This document shows, piece after piece, positions 47,131 to 47,184 of a DNA stretch of 47,184 nt. Made by a program: the position numbers and the translations under genes. The stretch is from NCBI GenBank assembly GCA_902826025.1, contig CADEDH010000052.1, forward strand, positions 1 to 47,184. The letters are read 5' to 3'. The DNA is from an uncultured Actinomycetes bacterium. Lineage in GTDB: Bacteria > Actinomycetota > Acidimicrobiia > Acidimicrobiales > SZUA-35. Every line of letters starts with the position of its first letter. Positions within the stretch are counted from its first letter, which is position 1. The notes under the pieces were generated by a model that saw only the letters and a program-made list of their open reading frames with translations, searched no databases and was not told where the DNA came from.

Positions 47131-47184
47131 TCATTGGATGAGGCTTCCGTCGGGGCGGTAGGTGCGCCACCGTCCGGTGTCGGG
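47131..47184 (-). CDS. C-terminal fragment of a possible 13E12-type HNH gene (cut by window edge)
   Basis: The minus strand reads PDTGRWRTYRPDGSLIQ and then TGA (47133-47131). GxWRTYRPDGxxI resembles the C-terminal tail of DUF222/HNH proteins. Only 17 residues are visible, so the call is weak. It is not the gene at 1-823 wrapping round, because the frames would not join. Confidence 0.4.
   Translation of the reverse strand, partial: PDTGRWRTYRPDGSLIQ

Noticed and set aside
1..47184. Circular element with the HNH gene spanning the ends
   Set aside because: Joining the ends shifts the frame, so the tail at 47131 is not in phase with the N-terminal part, and the gene would also lack an HNH domain.

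Overview
The window is about 47 kb of very GC-rich DNA (roughly 70 %) with about 40 tightly packed chromosomal genes. It suggests an actinomycete-related bacterium (Actinomycetota), plausibly Acidimicrobiia. Evidence: many genes start directly after a TANNNT box 5-8 nt upstream of the start codon (leaderless transcription), and there are a 13E12/DUF222-type HNH gene, an Eis-type acetyltransferase, an SCO6745-like protein, a bacterial Lhr helicase and a PafBC-like DNA-damage promoter motif. The species is inferred, not proven. No rRNA, tRNA, CRISPR array, integrase or insertion sequence was recognised. No stretch over 300 bases lacks a gene.

Layout. 1-2.3 kb: truncated DUF222/HNH gene, VOC protein, damaged ECF sigma factor, small membrane protein. 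2.3-6.7 kb: alpha/beta hydrolase and TetR divergent around a palindromic operator, then an amidohydrolase, a UGA-containing selenoprotein of the GrdB/PrdB family and an AhpD-like protein. 6.7-10.7 kb: methyltransferase, HAD phosphatase, ClC-type channel, LysR regulator. 10.7-17.5 kb: Lhr helicase, Eis-like acetyltransferase and SelD, itself a selenoprotein with UGA at codon 18. 17.5-21.8 kb: hybrid histidine kinase back to back with an acyl-CoA dehydrogenase. 22.0-29.8 kb: a seven-gene chemosensory operon (cheA, cheW, mcp, cheY, cheR, cheX-like, mcp) without cheB or flagellar genes. 29.8-33.5 kb: leftward operon DUF1800, DUF1501 and FAD-linked sugar-lactone oxidase. 33.5-42.6 kb: Ldh/MDH-family dehydrogenase, HisC-like aminotransferase, SCO6745-like protein, an unknown protein, amidase, SDR, LigC-like dehydrogenase and PolX. 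42.7-47.1 kb: an AhpD-like protein leading into a carnitine operon (gamma-butyrobetaine hydroxylase, dehydrocarnitine cleavage enzyme, carnitine 3-dehydrogenase). The last 54 bases may be the C-terminus of another 13E12-type gene.

The most striking signal is selenium use. Two genes that ordinary ORF calling breaks in two are each a single reading frame across an in-frame TGA. In each case a perfect 7-8 bp hairpin follows, with a loop G 18-19 nt after the UGA. One is the selenophosphate synthetase that supplies the selenium donor, and the other is a UxxC redox protein. A second signal is a 17-base promoter block shared by the HNH gene and lhr. It fits the TGTC-N12-TAnnnT spacing of RecA-independent (PafBC) DNA-damage promoters.
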